A stretch of 64,000 nt of DNA from Rosa chinensis (taxonomy: Eukaryota > Streptophyta > Magnoliopsida > Rosales > Rosaceae), in the NCBI RefSeq assembly GCF_002994745.2, contig NC_037090.1, forward strand, positions 41,378,001-41,442,000, given 5' to 3'. Of this stretch, positions 50,201-61,283 are shown piece by piece. A program made the position numbers and the translations under genes. Position 1 is the stretch's first letter, and the number at the start of each line of letters is the position of its first letter. The notes below the pieces were generated by a model, which saw nothing but the letters and a program-made list of their open reading frames with translations, did not search any database and had not been told where the DNA came from.

Positions 50201-50500
50201 TCGTATCCATGTCTTGCACAGCACAAAAATCTTGGTAAAATATCACTATACACTTTAAGGCTCGGGTCAATTTACTCATAGAAATTAAATTCACACAGAA
50301 CTTAGGCACATGTAGGACCCTATCAAGAGATAAATATTTGGACAATTTAATGAATCCAATACTTTCAATGGCAGCCTTCCCTCCATTAGGTAACCCATGA
50401 AATCATATAATGCCTTAATATTATTGTGAGTGGGTGAAAGATGAGACACATGGTCTGTTGCTCCACTATCCACTATCCACAATCCAGTATAAAGTTGAAT
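47258..50500 (-). pseudogene. Copia pol remnant (right copy): protease, integrase, RT, RNase H
   Basis: Read on the minus strand: protease VDSGATDHV (near 50470), integrase (about 50160-48990), a Pro/Ser-rich linker, RT (about 48556-47657, YVDDMVI) and RNase H (47617-47258, with SRSSAEAEYR). The first integrase catalytic Asp, present as HCDIW in the left copy, is Gly here (codon at 49926-49928), and the neighbouring Gly-Pro is Glu-Pro. A TAG at 48587-48589 is shared with the left copy. Additional frameshifts separate RT pieces and RNase H. Confidence 0.88.
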
Positions 50501-51603
50501 GAGAGTCATTTTGTATATCATTGGAATTGGGTGTGAAAATACCTGTCGCATTTGAAATGGTTGATCATTACCATTTTTATTATGAAACAAAGCCATGATC
50601 TGCTTGTATTCTTCAGTGGTGAAAGTTGGGCTCTCATTAGTAGGTTCTGTCTTTGTCTCCACATTGTGGGCAGCAGCCCTCTTGTTTCGAGGCTTCACAT
50701 TCTTCCCATGCCATTTGTGGCCCACTGGAAACCCTTTAAGGTAGTAGGATCGATCCACCAGGTGATTCTCCTCTTCACAATACGTACACTTCAGCGGTTT
50801 GCAAAATAAAGGAGTCTTTGATGTGCCTGATGTGCATGCAGCTTGCATAGCATTTGAAATTGGTGGGTGTTCACAGCGGGTTGCTGGTTCCATCTGCCTC
50901 TCATGTTGGAGGATGAGGCCATGGACCTTCTTTGTATCCGGGAGAGGGTTCATCATCAGGATTGAGCCACGAATATTAGAGTAAGATTCGTTTAGCCCCA
51001 TTAAAAACTGCATAACCCTCTCTTTTTCTTCTCGATTGGCTAGCGTTTTAGCACCGTCACAATTACACATGATGGGTTCCTGATAGGAGGCTAGCTTATC
51101 CCAAAGAGCCTTGAGTTTGGTGTAGTGTATAGAAACTGATCAAGAGCCTTGGCGGCATTCAACGATCTCTTGTCGAATCTCATAGATCCTGGAATCATTC
51201 CCTTGTGAAAATCTGTCCTCAAGATCACTCCATACTACAGCTGCTGTATTTGAAAAAATCACGCTACAGGCGATGTCAGGCTGGATTGAATGAAGAATCT
51301 AGGTCAACACCATGTCATTGCAACGTTTCCCCATGGGAAATTTGGGGCCGGTAGCTGGAGGCGGCTGTATTGTTCCATCGATCATTCCTAGCTTGTTCTT
51401 GGCACTAATTAAGACTGAGACGCATTGAGCGGCTCCACTGTCCGTAATTGTGTCCATCAAGTAGTGTGTTAACCAGGATGAGCCTTGGTGTATCAGAATG
51501 GTGTAAGACCAAAGGGTAACCTTGTCTCAATCTCCTCCATGGATTTGGATGAAGAATCATTTTTGGCTTTCGGAATTTCTATGTTTTCGATAATTTCGAC
51601 CAT
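50501..51603 (-). pseudogene. Copia gag remnant (right copy)
   Basis: The gag start is the ATG complementary to 51601-51603. The N-terminal segment is open for longer than in the left copy but loses five bases near ..RLP, shifting the frame. The gag body (51070-50700) and a knuckle-like CTYCEEENH follow. Confidence 0.82.
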
Positions 51604-51673
51604 GGCAACATGTGGTGGTGTTTTGGTGTTTGATTGTAGCGGAATATAGTGGGTTAGAGACACCAGAATTGGT

Positions 51674-51685
51674 GCTCTGATACCA
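51674..51685 (-). other. Copia primer-binding site (right copy)
   Basis: TGGTATCAGAGC on the minus strand, immediately after the 5' LTR. Confidence 0.9.
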
Positions 51686-51915
51686 CAAACAAAATGGTGT
51701 TTGAATATGTGTAATTGATTGATTGAATTCAATTGTACAAGTGAATGATATATACACCTCTCAGTGTTCTATTCTAGGAAAAGCTGTAAATACAAATAAC
51801 TAGGATCCTTCAATCAATCCTAGATTGATTAGATGAGTTGCTCGAACCACCATTCTCTCCAACATATCTGTTGTCACTTGAATGCAGACTAATGACATAT
51901 TTCTTTCCTCTAATA
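51686..51915 (-). mobile_element. Copia 5' LTR (right copy)
   Basis: A 230-bp LTR starting TATTAGAGG and ending TTTTGTTTG on the minus strand, preceded by AGCAA. It inserted about 140 bp past the stop codon of the receptor kinase gene. Confidence 0.92.
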
Positions 51916-51967
51916 TTGCTGAAACTAACTTTCCAAAAGCAAGACACTGAATGAAAGAGTAGAGCTT

Positions 51968-51973
51968 TTATTC
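51968..51973 (-). terminator. Poly(A)-signal-like AATAAA of the receptor kinase gene
   Basis: AATAAA on the minus strand lies about 85 nt past the stop at 52058 and before the copia LTR. The same signal occurs at 367-372 after the paralogue. Confidence 0.5.
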
Positions 51974-52057
51974 TCGCTAAAAATACATGTGAAAACTAAT
52001 TACTATGTAATTATGCATAACCAAGAACATCTTATTCTTTGTCACAATATTTAGATA

Positions 52058-55000
52058 CTAATTAATGAGTTGTTCAAGAGTAATCTCTGGTAGTCTAGAG
52101 GAATTTGAAAGTTGTAATAATAACACTTGAGAAACGATTTGCATTGTTGGCCTGGATTCTGGATGAGAATGTTTGCACGCAATTGCTAGCGTTGCAATTC
52201 TTATCAGTTCATTCTCATTATTTGGTGTAGGAGGGGCGAGGCGTTGGTCGAAAACATCCTTCAGCAATATGTCTTCATTGGCGGATGGAGTCGAAAAGGT
52301 GGACATGAAATCAGGAAGCTGCTTTCCCATTATCACTTCCAATGCCAGCACCCCAAAGCTATAAACATCACATTTCTCGGTAACCTTCATTGTGTAAGCA
52401 AGCTCTACCAAAAACATTGAGGAACAGAACATCATTAATATTGACCAAGTATAAAAGTTCAAGAACATTTCTTTCAACAAATTTGTTACCTGGTGCTATA
52501 TATCCATATGTGCCTGCGCGGGCAGTCCAATTCGATGAGTCTGGATTTAAAAGCTTAGCGGTGCCAAAGTCTGAAACAACGGGCTCATAATCGTGATCTA
52601 GCAGTATGTTGTTGCTTGATATGTCTCGATGCACAATAGGGGGAGAGCAATCATGATGCATATAGGATAGGGCGTGAGCTACACCTTTCACAATCCTGAC
52701 CCTTGTGCTCCAGTCCAGTTTGTTAGCTTCGTATTCTTTGTTCAACATTGATGCAAGGCTACCCTTTTCTAGGTAGTCATAGACCAAAAACGAATGACGG
52801 GCGTGTGAACAGAAACCATGAAGTTTCACAATGTTCCGGTGTCGTATCTCCATTAGTGCCCTTATTTCGGTAACAAATTCCTTCTGAGACGACTCCTCAC
52901 CATCAAGTATTGGGTGGAATTTTTTCACTGCAACTATGCTACCTGATAGTAGCTCTACCTTGTAGACACTTCCAGATCCTCCCTTTCCGATGCAATATAC
53001 AGCATCGAAACCATTGGTTGCCTTGATGATTTCTCCATACATTCGTCTCCCATCAAATTCAGACATTAAAAAGAAATTTTGGTGCTGCACATTGCTCTGC
53101 CTGCTCTCCTGCTCCTTTTTTCTTTTTTTTCTAACCATGGAAATTCCAAGGAAGTTAAGTACAAGTAAAAGTGTTCCCAAAATAGAGAAAATAATTAAAA
53201 ACATGAGCCTTCTATCTATTTTTGAGGTATGCTCATTATCCATGGAGGGAATATTGCAAGGTTGAAGTTTTGCAACATTGCCACACAGTCCTTCATTGCC
53301 TTCCAAAGGAGCATCTTGAAATGCTTTGTTGTTGGGGACAGGACCTTGCAACTGGTTGTAGGATAAGTCAATTTGAACCAAGCTATGCATTTCTTTGAAA
53401 TTTGTCGGAATGGGACCAGAAAGATTGTTGTGGGAAAGATTTAGAATCTCCAAGCTTTGCATTTTGCTCATTTCTGTTGGTATCTTATCCTCCAGTGAAT
53501 TATGACTCAAGTCTAGCTCAGACAGGTGAACTAAACTGCTCAATTGAATTGGAATTTCTTGGCGGAACTTATTGTTGCTCAAATTCAAGTGGTGTAATTT
53601 GGACAAGTCACCTAAAATGCTTGGAATTGAGACATTGAATTTGTTGGTGGACATGTCAAGATATTCAAGATTCGTCAATGTTTTTAAGTCTGATGGTATG
53701 CGACCCCAAAGTTGATTGTTATTCAATATCAGATCCAGCAAAGCTGTTAACCTCCCAATCTCATTTGGAATCACCCCAACTAAATGATTTGAGGAAAGAT
53801 CAAGTTTATGAATTTGGGTTGCATTGCCGAGCTCAGGTGGTATGCTACCAGTAAGGTTGTTTCCTGCAATTCTTAGGGTTGCTAACTGAGGACATTGCCC
53901 CCACATGGGTGAGATTTCACCGTAGAAGTTGTTGTGGCTAATATCTATATATTGAAGATTTGGATAGGCACCAAAGACTTCTGATATATTGCCTGTCAAA
54001 TTGTTCCCTTGAAGATGGACTCTCAGTAAGCTTTTGCAAGTTTTCAAGGTTTTGGGGACTGGACCTACCAAATGGTTGTTGTTTACCGAAAAATTTTGCA
54101 GAGATTTACCACTGCAAATATATTGGGGTAAATGACCAGAAAAACTATTAGTATCTAAGAAGAGACCCTTCAACTTCATGAGATTCCCAATCTCTTGGGG
54201 GATGGGGCCAGAAAGTTGGTTATCACGAAGGAATAAAAATTCTAAGTTACTCAAGTCACCAACTGAAGCGGGAATGGAACCACTGAGTTGATTCTCCTCC
54301 AACTCTAGGTCAACAAGAGAAATCAGGTGCCCAAGCTCTTTAGGAATGATTCCAGATAGGTTATTTTGGTAGAGATATAGATGGGTAAGGTTTGTGAGAT
54401 CACCTAGCGATGGAGGGATTGAGCCAGAAAGATTGTTTGTTTGAAAACATAATTGAATTAGAGACTTCATATTTCCTATTTCTGGAGGAATAGAGCCCGA
54501 AAGACCATTCGAGTACAAGTACAAATAAGTGAGCTTTTTTAAGTTTCCAAAATGCGGAGGGATGAGACCTGTTAACTTGTTGGATTCCATCTGGAGATCA
54601 ACCAAATTAGAAAGTTTTCCCATTTCTGGAGGAATGTAACCAGAAAGTTGATTTTCTTGAAGATACAAAAGAGTAAGGTTGCTCAAATTACCCAGAGAAA
54701 CAGGAATAGCACCAGAAAGGTTATTACTATAGAGATACAAAGAAGTTAGGTTACTCAAATTACCCAAAGAAGCAGGAATTAGACCTTCTAGACTGTTGAT
54801 GTATAGAGCAAGCTCAGAAAGAAACTTAAGCTGCCCTATTTCTTGAGGAATTGAGCCATTTAACTGGTTTTCATTTAGATGCAAGACCTGAAGATTTGCC
54901 AGAAGACCAATTTCTGGTGGGATTTTCCCAGACAACAGATTACAAGATAGATCAAGATAGGTGAGTTTGGATAGGAAACTAATCTGAGGTGGGATGGAAT

Positions 55001-55379
55001 CGAAGAGTTCATTAACGCTAAGGTCAAGATATTCAAGGTTAGGGAAGGAAAGGAATGAAAATCCATGCAGCGTACCTTGAATACCAGAATTTGTGAGGTT
55101 TATCTTGTTGACACTTCCAGCAGGGTTGCATGAAATACCATTCCAACGATTGCATGGGCTTCCATTTTCTTTTGGATGGGTGGAATTGATGGGAAAGTAA
55201 GTCCAGGAGGTCAAATTGTTTTGAGTTTGGTTTTGAAAGTTGGCTTTCCATTTGAGTAGAGCCTCTGCTTCAGCTGAACTAGTAGAAGCAAACGCAATGT
55301 TTGGTAATGCAACTAGCTGGACATACAAAGTAAAGCATGCTAGAGAACAAACTTTATGGCAAAAAGTTAACGATCCCAT
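52058..55379 (-). CDS. LRR receptor-like kinase, MIK2-like, two exons, intact
   Basis: Exons 55379-52490 and 52404-52058 give 1078 residues; the 85-bp intron has GT..AG ends and restores the kinase motif YIAPELAYTM. The first ATG is at 55379; the codon at 55409 is TTG. Order: signal peptide (1 to about 32), LRR N-cap with EALLKWK and a CNRWNGISC pair, 24 LRRs of 24 residues, one membrane helix (about 723-747), basic KKRKK stop, then kinase. Kinase landmarks: [11 protein letters not shown] (about 795), VAVKKF Lys (about 816), HRDISSNN (about 914), DFG (about 935). All catalytic residues are present and it is an RD kinase. Family members sense peptides such as SCOOPs or cell-wall state at the plasma membrane. 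The ligand of this one is unknown. Confidence 0.95.
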
Positions 55380-55430
55380 GGTTTTGTATGTGTTACAAAT
55401 AGAGCACAACCTTCTATCTGTTCTGGTCTT

Positions 55431-55438
55431 TATTTATA
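55431..55438 (-). promoter_or_regulatory. TATA box of the receptor kinase gene
   Basis: TATAAATA on the minus strand lies 52 bp upstream of the ATG at 55379. Transcription would start near 55405, giving a 5' UTR of about 25 nt. This supports the ATG at 55379. Confidence 0.65.
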
Positions 55439-55440
55439 GT

Positions 55441-55839
55441 GCTCTGGATGGCTGCATTTCCTACTGTTCTTCATAGACCTTAGTTTAGAATTCAGACTTG
55501 AAAAGTCTATTTTAACTTCTTCTTTCTTGATTATGATGGTTTTGGTTTCAGACCAAGAAAATAAATGATTGTTTTGGTTAATTTGGGGAGACTTGGAGTT
55601 TTAGTTTAGTCTTTGCATGTTATCTTTTTTTGAAATTGAAGTGTGAGTTGGAAATTTTGCATCTCTCTTGAACTCAAAATTAATTGATAGGAACAATTCT
55701 TTTTTGGTGGTTAATGAGGGTCTCCTTCATATGAGAATGGCCAAGTGAGCTTAAACATATTAACGTTGCTACTCCCATTGTAAAGTTTATGTCTCTCCTT
55801 AAATTATTTACTTTTGGACTAGTGGAAGAAATAGATGGC
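55441..55839. other. Upstream region of the receptor kinase gene
   Basis: AT-rich sequence with no gene. It is the promoter-proximal region of the minus-strand receptor and lies between it and the relic of a third copy. Confidence 0.5.
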
Positions 55840-55985
55840 AATAGTGCTAAGTCCATGATGTGCTTTCCATATGAGAAGAGCCTTTGCTTTACTAGAACTA
55901 GCAGAGGCAAAGGAAACCTTCATTGATGAAATCAGCAGAGCCTAAAACATGTGGTAAGCCAGAGCAAACTGCATCATGCTATCAT
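55840..55985 (-). pseudogene. 5'-end relic of a third MIK2-like receptor gene
   Basis: On the minus strand the translation KVSFASASSSKAKALLIWKA aligns with [19 protein letters not shown], the signal-peptide and N-cap region of the intact gene. Nucleotide similarity extends on both sides for roughly 130 bp and then fades. No LRR or kinase follows in the same strand before the intact gene. It is a short remnant of a tandem duplicate. Confidence 0.75.
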
Positions 55986-56264
55986 AGTTTTCGGTAGTGA
56001 TTTCAATTTTTTGCATGTGCTATAGTATTTCACTTCAGGCAGAGGATCCGAGTCATGTGATTTTGAATGAAATTATTGAATTAAAAATTAACTTGTAAAG
56101 CTGCAACACAGGAATGGAACTAGCTTTTTCGTGATAGTAATGGTACTAGTAGGAGAAAAGGCTTTATTTATTTATTTTTTTTAAAGAAAATTAAAGAAAA
56201 AACAAATTAGACAGATGAGCCTCTACGAAACCTAACGTTCAAATAATTATCAAATAAGATTACA
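55986..56264. other. Non-coding spacer
   Basis: AT-rich, no gene seen. Confidence 0.4.
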
Positions 56265-57207
56265 TTAGACATACAAAATTTCATGTCCATGGAAGTTGAG
56301 GAAATCTTGTGGCTCATTTCTTTGCACATTTCTCTTACTGGGAGGCTCAGCCCCACGCCCGTTATTATTATTAAAATAAGAAGGATGATTGTACAGCGAG
56401 GGGGACATGTTACCTACACCTCGAGTACTAGTACAAGAATCCTCATAGAGTATATCCTGGATAATCGCAGGAGTCTCATCTAACCAATAATCATCTAAGT
56501 AAGAGACACTAGCAAGATGTGTCAATCTATGGGTCACACCATTTGCTTCACGAAAAATAGGTTGTAAAGAAAAATAAGTAATAGCACTTAAATATGCCTT
56601 GCAATCTTCAACTATACACCCTACCTCAGAGAAGTCCTCCATGCTTCCATTTAGGGCATTAATCACCGCAGCACAATCAGTCTCAATGTCGACATCAACC
56701 TTACCTTGGTGAATAAGTAATAGGATTCTGCTCTCATAGCCTCACACTCCATATGGAATGCAGATCTAACCAGGGAAAAGAGGTGTGCAATTGCTACTAG
56801 ACACACACCATACTCATCTCTGATGACAGCCCCAATTCCACCTTATCCCGTAGCCTCCAAGAAAGCCCCGTCTGTGTTCAGCTTGAGTCTTCTTCTTCAC
56901 CGTCAAAGGGTGCAAAGATTGGTAGTCCTTAAGCATTTTGGACACCCGAGCTGCCGTATTAAGTGGGTCAAAAACACTTCCCTTCCAAAGGACATTGTTC
57001 CTCTCGACCCATAAGGCCCACAGTAACAAAAGGAAAAGTCTCTCTTAGTAGGAGACAAAAAGTCATGCATAAATAATAGCCAATCATTAATACTACCACC
57101 ATTCTTAGTGGCTTTAGTTTAATGGTCGGAGTCAAGTTTGATGGCTTTAGTTTGACAAAAGAATTCTTACATGATTCATTCAACTTGGAGAGATGATGAA
57201 AGTCCAT
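56265..57207 (-). pseudogene. RNase H (RVT_3-type) remnant of a LINE or related gene
   Basis: On the minus strand, in shifting frames, LLWALWVERNNVLWKG precedes an RNase H fold. The four catalytic positions are visible as NTDGAF, ECEAMRA, ETDCAAVINAL and REANGVTHRL, in that order. It ends in the usual WLDETP tail. Stops occur within the first half and the frame changes near 56690. Plant LINEs carry such a domain after RT, and free-standing relatives are also common. No RT is seen in the window, so the parent is uncertain. Confidence 0.8.
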
Positions 57208-57343
57208 GGCAGTTGCTTCTAATTAATGCGATAGATCAATAGGTATATATCATCACCACTTGGATGATAAGACTTTTTGTTCCATCAATATAAGTGCATC
57301 GATGTATACTTACACCAACATGAATAGATGGTTGAATTTTTAA

Positions 57344-57758
57344 GGGCTAATTACTAGTTAGTACCCTATGGTTTAGGTCCAAAATCAATTCATTCCCTGG
57401 ACTTCTAATTTCATCAAAAACACCCCTGCACTTTCAATTTTGATCTAATAAGTCCAATTCGTTAATATTCTGTTATGGGTTCAAGTTATAGTTGGATTAT
57501 TTGTTGAAAAACTATTTATTTTTAATAGTAGGACTCACTCCTAAATTGACTATGCAGACCACCTCGACACCACATCATAAAATATAGGTCATATATGAGC
57601 CACATTAACAAGTTAAATAACTAAATTGTCGGAAAACTAACAAATTGGACCTATTAGATCAAAATTGAAAGTGCAGGGGTGTTTTTGATAAAATTAGAAG
57701 TTCAAGGACTGAATTGATTTTGGACCTAAACCACAGGGTAGTAATTTGTATTTAGCCC
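57344..57758. mobile_element. Mutator-like MITE with 9-bp target duplication
   Basis: A 415-bp element starts GGGCTAATTACTAG and ends with the matching inverted sequence ..TTTAGCCC. The inverted arms run for more than 100 bp and share tracts such as TGGACCTAAACCA. The direct repeat AATTTTTAA is at 57335-57343 and 57759-57767. A 9-bp duplication and long terminal repeats are typical of Mutator-type elements. It has no ORF. Confidence 0.92.
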
Positions 57759-57825
57759 AATTTTTAATTGATTTAAGCTGAGCCATTGATTTAAGCCGAA
57801 CTAATTCATGATTGAATTGCCAAAT

Positions 57826-57872
57826 AGAAAAAAGAAAAAAGAAAAAAAGAAAAAAGAAAAAAGAAAAAGAAA
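57826..57872 (+). repeat. GAAAAA-type microsatellite
   Basis: Runs of G followed by four to seven A, uninterrupted. Confidence 0.85.
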
Positions 57873-59018
57873 CAGATTTACAAGGAAGGGTAGTTAAGGT
57901 AATTTATAAAAAAGATTAAATTAAAGTAATAGAAAATTAGAAGGGGTGTGTGAATAGAGAAAAAGGGTGTGTGAATAGCATCACCCTTAAAAAAATATTG
58001 ATTATAAATATCAAGAGTTGAGATCATCTTAGAAGTGTTAGGTCATTTGCACCATCGGTGCATAAAAGAATTTTCTTTCAATTTAATCTAAATTTTGAGA
58101 CGTTTCTTAATGCCTGAACCATCTATCTTTGTATATAGAGTTTTGAGTTTTTGTTCCTAATAGGACGTAATCTTGTAGAAAAAAATAAAGACGCCATCAT
58201 TCAATTGGAGAGATCTTCAACCATTTGGTTAGCATAATCATCGTTTTAATTTTATCCGATAAACACTATAGTGAAAACATTAATATAGTATAGTGTTTGT
58301 TTATAAATTTTAGATCGAAAAAATGACCAACTGTCAACTGATGTATGAATTTGCTGATTTTTTGTGAGGATAATCCTTGAAATTAAACCAAAAAGATGCT
58401 ATATATGGTATAAGAAAATTCATTAGAGACATATCATGTAATGAGAAATTCAAAGGTAGGGCATATGTGCGACGTGATTGGTATGCCCAGCCATTTATGT
58501 TTCTCTATCTCCTAATTGTATTTCAAAACTACCCCCGTATTATTATAATTAAATTCCCTGACCATACCCCACTACCCCTGCATGAACCATGACTGGATTG
58601 GCGTACCAGCCACGGGTCGTCTGCCCTACATATAAGGAGCAAAGAAAGTTCAACTTCTAACCACGTGAAACGCATCCATTCTCATTAATTTGATAGTAAA
58701 TGACTAGACATATGAATAGGTTAGATGTTCAAATTTCTTCGAATGCAACTGAGCTGAGCAAATTCAACCTCTGACTATTTTCATTCTCATTAATTTGATA
58801 GCAACTTTGCTGAGAAAGTTCAACCTGTAACCATTTCCATTCTCATTGATTTGATTGAAACTAAGCAGACATCTGAACGGGTCCTCTAACAAGTAGGACT
58901 TTCAAATTTCAAATGCAATTTCCAGAGAAAATACTAGTGAATCACAACCTCATTCCAGTGAAATCACATGGCAAGCACATCTTCTACATCTAATGTACCT
59001 GAAGTCATTTCAACATAT
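57873..59018. other. Intergenic region with three imperfect repeats
   Basis: No gene seen. Three imperfect copies of a unit containing AAGTTCAACCTCTAACCA and CATTCTCATTAATTTGATAG lie at about 58643-58870, upstream of the peptide gene. Confidence 0.6.
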
Positions 59019-59028
59019 GTATATATAA
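59019..59028 (+). promoter_or_regulatory. TATA-like element of the small peptide gene
   Basis: GTATATATAA lies about 53-62 bp upstream of the ATG at 59081, which suits a short 5' UTR. Confidence 0.5.
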
Positions 59029-59080
59029 CTAATTAGTGGAAAGTGGAAAACTTATATTTGTATATCGGCTTACATACATA

Positions 59081-59409
59081 ATGGTCCGCAACAAGGCCAG
59101 TGCTGCCCTCTACTGGATTCTCTTAATATTTCTAGTGCTACTCTTCTCTTCCGACATAGCATTCGCCAGAGTTTCACCATTTTCAACAAACAGTACGTAA
59201 TTTGTCTTTTTCTTTTATATGTATTTTTGATGGTTTGGTGTTATTCCAGTGCTGTCATTACGTTATTTACGTACATTTGTTATTGGCTCATTATAGAAGA
59301 GAACACCAGGCTGCACTGGCAAATGAAAAGAGATGTAAATAGTCCTCATGATCCTGGCCGAGGGAACCACCCTGAATACCGACCCCCACCACCTGGCCGC
59401 ATTGTTTGA
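59081..59409 (+). CDS. Candidate secreted signalling-peptide precursor, 74 residues, two exons
   Basis: Exon 1 is 59081-59192 and exon 2 is 59297-59409. The 104-bp intron begins GTACGT and ends TTATAG, and the join keeps the frame. The precursor starts MVRNKASAAL, followed by a hydrophobic core (residues 11-22) and a likely signal-peptidase site after SSDIAFA (about residue 29). After a short spacer a dibasic KR precedes the C-terminal segment RDVNSPHDPGRGNHPEY, then four prolines and GRIV. This architecture fits plant peptide hormones. The core has weak similarity to CLE peptides (R-x-V-x-S-x-x-D-P), but the usual prolines and His differ, so the family is not settled. It has no cysteine. I infer a real gene from the in-frame splice and the TATA. 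Confidence 0.65.
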
Positions 59410-59498
59410 CCCAATGGTAGTAGGTGATTGTTAACTTAACAAAAATTTAGATAGTTACTATTGGTGTGTACAGTAGGATAATAGAAAACTATCACTAA

Positions 59499-59786
59499 GA
59501 CCAACTCAAACAGTTTTCTCATATTTTGATTTTTCTTTATTTTAGGGAAAAATGAGTCTTTTTTGCTCAAACAGATTCCCTATAACTATCCTTATTTTAG
59601 GGATACTAAGGAAAAAGAAGAAAAAAATTCTCTAAATTTACAGCAATATCTAAAATTTTAAGAAATAATTATGGAGATCTTAGAGATTGCAGTAAAATAA
59701 GGAATCTGTTCGAGTTGGACATAAAAAATTATGGAAGGCTTTAACTTCTGCTTTCTATAATTATAGAGAAACCGTTGGAGTTGCTC
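59499..59786. mobile_element. Tourist-like (PIF/Harbinger) MITE
   Basis: A 288-bp AT-rich element with 15-bp imperfect terminal inverted repeats (GACCAACTCAAACAG against GAGCAACTCCAACGG) is flanked by TAA at 59496-59498 and 59787-59789. A second inverted pair around AACAGATTCC lies inside. The 3-bp TAA duplication suits PIF/Harbinger. Confidence 0.7.
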
Positions 59787-60307
59787 TAACAATTAAGTTA
59801 GAGATCGAACGGTTATTTTTTATGCAGTACAAATATGATTTCAATGAACTCTCAAGTTGGATGCCTTTTTAACTTAAATCTCTTTCAAGCATGTTTGTCT
59901 AGAGAGATATATCATTGCTAATACTCTCTTGCTTCTCTAGGTTATCTCAATCCCAGCCGTATGTGGAATTGTTTCTGCCTTCGTTTCCGATCTTCAAGCT
60001 TTTGTTTTTGTACTTCGGGATTATTATTATTATTTTTTAAATAAGATTGTACTTCTAGAATTTGGTTTAAGTGTTGGGTCTATCCTTAGGTGTTCAGACA
60101 TAAAACAAACATATCATGTATTATTATTATTTTTTTTAAATTAAATAGAAGATTAGGTGATAACAAATCATGTATTATTATATAAAAAAAATAATAATAA
60201 AACAATGAGTGTGTCACACTATTGGTTCTTTTGGAAGAAATTGCAATTAACTGGGCTTTGCTCAAGTAGTAAAAGATGGTTAATTGGAAATTGTCACACT
60301 AAGTTAG
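59787..60307. other. AT-rich spacer, no gene seen
   Basis: Short ATT and A runs only. Confidence 0.4.
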
Positions 60308-61283
60308 TGATGCGGCTAAAATAGGCTCACAATTTAACCCTGCAAAATGTAGTTGTCAGTATAAGATAAGCAGGGATTTTCAGTCTGGGGATTGTAGGGT
60401 ACACCTACACAAAAAGGTCAATTAACAAATAAAAGAATAAAATGGGGGTTTTGAAATTTGGTTTCTAATCTACTTAAAATAAAAACGAAACAAATAAAAT
60501 TATCTACAATGATCGACTTCCGTAACCTAGACCACTGCCACTCAAAAATTATTAAGTGTAAAAACAAAAAAATTCATTTCAACATGCTACAAAAACGTGC
60601 CCATATTAAATGCTAGATAAGAGCCCAAACGAAAAGCTGTCATGGTCCAATCCATTTATCTGATCCATTCTTCGAATCAACTCACACGTGCAAATTAACC
60701 ATTACACATAGTAATTAACACGTAATTTCCAGAATCGTTTAATCCATAAAGCATGATTTTTACCACTCTTAAAAGCTAATTATTACTTGTTTAACTCAGC
60801 GTCTTAACAAATAAAAATTACTCTTGGCAAATTAAGCAAACACACAAGAACTCTCACCGTTATTCTAGCATGCAAACTTATTAATCTAACTCTGAAAATT
60901 ACCTAAACACGTAAAAGGGCGAAAGATTGTAACATGCATCATCAAAGAATTCTCGAAATTAACTCAATAATAAACTGAAAATCTCAAAAATATTAATAAA
61001 AATATTCTGAAAATTTCATGTCTCCAATTACACAACTCGTAAATCCAAACACACAAAACTGAAACAAAAATTATAAGTAGAGTCATAGTTACACTTTGAA
61101 GCTTTCCACAGGGGCTTAGCAACAAGGTGATGAACTCGTCTCTGCTATGCTGGTGGAATGTCCTTGACTCAGCGTCTAAGAACTTCGTAGATTGATGGAA
61201 GGGATAGTGGTCACGGTCTTGTAAGTGATAGAGGTTTGAGAAGTGAATTGGGCAGAGTAATGGAATAGTTTTTGGTCAGGAAG
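60308..61283 (-). mobile_element. LTR-C, partial (U5 end to just past the transcript start)
   Basis: On the minus strand this ends GCCGCATCA at 60308 and matches the 3' part of the LTR at 61284-62951. It stops at ..GGAAG (61283), where the next LTR begins TGATAGG. The U3 half and TATA are absent. Confidence 0.85.

Larger units (their letters stand above)
46844..51915 (-). mobile_element. Ty1/copia retrotransposon, right copy, complete in outline
   Basis: A 5072-bp element on the minus strand is bounded by LTRs of 230 bp (5') and 224 bp (3'). Target duplications AGCAA (TTGCT on the plus strand) lie at 46839-46843 and 51916-51920. PBS, gag, protease, integrase, RT, RNase H and a polypurine tract are all in order. 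LTR termini are the unusual TA..TA/TG rather than TG..CA. The LTRs differ by a 6-base indel and several substitutions, so it is not recent. Gag and pol are both broken. Confidence 0.93.

Noticed and set aside
55380..55409. Longer N-terminus for the receptor kinase, starting at 55409
   Set aside because: That codon is TTG, and the TATA at 55431-55438 would place the transcript start at about 55405, so the first ATG at 55379 is used.
59081..59409. Assignment of the small peptide to CEP, PIP, IDA, SCOOP or RALF families
   Set aside because: The diagnostic residues are absent: no SGP-x-x-GxGH end, no SxS core and no cysteines. The CLE match is too weak to name.
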